A DNA stretch of 6,287 nucleotides, taken from NCBI GenBank assembly GCA_011052165.1, contig DRJN01000054.1:1-6287 (forward strand), written 5' to 3'. Shown here piece after piece: positions 5,947-6,287 of the stretch (position 1 is the stretch's first letter; each line of letters starts with the position of its first letter). The translations under genes and the position numbers were made by a program. The DNA comes from Gammaproteobacteria bacterium. Its GTDB lineage: Bacteria; Pseudomonadota; Gammaproteobacteria; UBA6429; Thiohalophilaceae. Below the pieces are notes generated by a model, which saw nothing but the letters and a program-made list of their open reading frames with translations, did no database searches and was not told the DNA's origin.

Positions 5947-5978
5947 GTAGGATGGGTAGAACGGCAGTGAAACCCATC
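5947..5978 (+). repeat. REP-like palindrome c (plus orientation)
   Basis: GTAG head (5947-5950), stem GATGGGT (5951-5957) with ACCCATC (5972-5978), and a 14-base loop AGAACGGCAGTGAA. It is preceded by CATCCTACGGG (5925-5935), which repeats the spacer start after element a (5864-5874). The segment before c is therefore probably the remnant of another inverted copy whose body has been lost. Confidence 0.78.
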
Positions 5979-6022
5979 GCCCATCAAAATCAAATGACGC
6001 CGGCCCTTTCTGTTTTCAATGT

Positions 6023-6027
6023 GGAGG
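6023..6027 (+). promoter_or_regulatory. Ribosome binding site of the zipA-like gene
   Basis: GGAGG lies 12 bases before the ATG at 6040. The spacing is longer than ideal, but this is the only strong Shine-Dalgarno match before any complete start in the window. It supports the choice of 6040 over other frames. Confidence 0.6.
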
Positions 6028-6039
6028 CTAAACCGCGAA

Positions 6040-6287
6040 ATGGATTCGCTTCGACTTATTCTGCTGGTATTGGGATCGGTATTTATCGCCGGCATGTATT
6101 TCTGGTATCAAATCAAACAGGATGATGACAGCTTGAAATTTCCGCAACTGGAAAAAATATTGAAACAGCTTGGCAGCCGTTTTTCCGCCACCCGGAAAGA
6201 GGCCGATCTTGCTACGGCTGGTGAGTATGATGATTTTCCAGACGATGATATCGAACATTTTTCAACGCTCAATACGGCTGTTGGGGA
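6040..6287 (+). CDS. zipA: ZipA-like cell division protein, N-terminal part only
   Basis: The frame opens at ATG 6040 and runs off the right edge after 82 complete codons. ZipA is a bitopic inner-membrane protein that binds the FtsZ C-terminus and tethers the Z ring. The visible part starts MDSLRLILLVLGSVFIAG: a short polar start and one hydrophobic helix (about residues 4-23), then a Lys/Asp-containing stretch and an acidic segment, EYDDFPDDDIEH (62-73). E. coli ZipA begins in a similar way (Leu-Arg-Leu-Ile-Leu before the membrane helix), and a charged linker after the helix is normal. The C-terminal FtsZ-binding domain, which would settle identity, is outside the window. Position directly after smc supports the call. 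The usual ligA neighbour cannot be checked. Another single-helix anchored protein remains possible. Confidence 0.75.
   Translation, partial: MDSLRLILLVLGSVFIAGMYFWYQIKQDDDSLKFPQLEKILKQLGSRFSATRKEADLATAGEYDDFPDDDIEHFSTLNTAVG

Larger units (their letters stand above)
5835..6039. other. 205-base gap between smc and the zipA-like gene
   Basis: About two thirds is the REP-like cluster 5840-5978. The remaining 61 bases (5979-6039) hold the zipA ribosome site and a possible but weak promoter: AATGAC (5993-5998), a 16-base spacer, and TTCAAT (6015-6020). The promoter is only suggestive, since each box matches four or fewer consensus bases. No terminator with a T-run is visible after smc. Confidence 0.6.

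Noticed and set aside
5838..6125. Plus-strand open frame of 95 codons after smc
   Set aside because: It runs through the REP-like repeats and into zipA in another frame; repeats read as codons give repetitive, implausible protein.

Overview
The window looks like chromosomal DNA from a gammaproteobacterium that I cannot name. A gene beginning like cysZ reads leftward from the left end. A full-length smc is followed by the 5' end of a zipA-like gene. ZipA is essentially a gammaproteobacterial division protein, and smc next to zipA is the order I know from Pseudomonas-type genomes. The sequence is moderately GC-rich and gene density is high.

Layout, left to right. (1) 1-178, minus strand: N-terminal 59 codons of CysZ. 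(2) 179-522: 344 bases without a gene, filled with short palindromic repeats of at least two kinds. (3) 523-1842, minus strand: an FGGY-family sugar kinase close to the D-ribulose kinase/SePSK branch. (4) 1839-2228, minus strand: queF, the preQ0 reductase of queuosine synthesis. Its stop overlaps the TTG start of the kinase by 4 bases. (5) 2229-2324: a 96-base divergent intergenic region made almost entirely of two mirror-image arrays of degenerate 7-base repeats. (6) 2325-5834, plus strand: smc, 1169 codons, with all the expected ATPase, coiled-coil and hinge parts. (7) 5835-6039: a cluster of three REP-like palindromes of the same family seen at 490-520. (8) 6040 to the end, plus strand: the membrane-anchored N-terminus of a ZipA-like protein.

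How the genes relate: smc (chromosome condensation and segregation) and zipA (Z-ring anchoring) form the plus-strand cell-cycle arm. queF and the kinase form a tightly coupled minus-strand pair, with cysZ further downstream on the same strand beyond the repeats. The protein-coding content is ordinary and recognisable; I found no novel defence, mobile or biosynthetic system. What deserves a second look is the non-coding DNA: the symmetric heptad arrays between queF and smc, which leave both genes without a visible Shine-Dalgarno sequence, and the REP/BIME-like clusters in the other two gaps.
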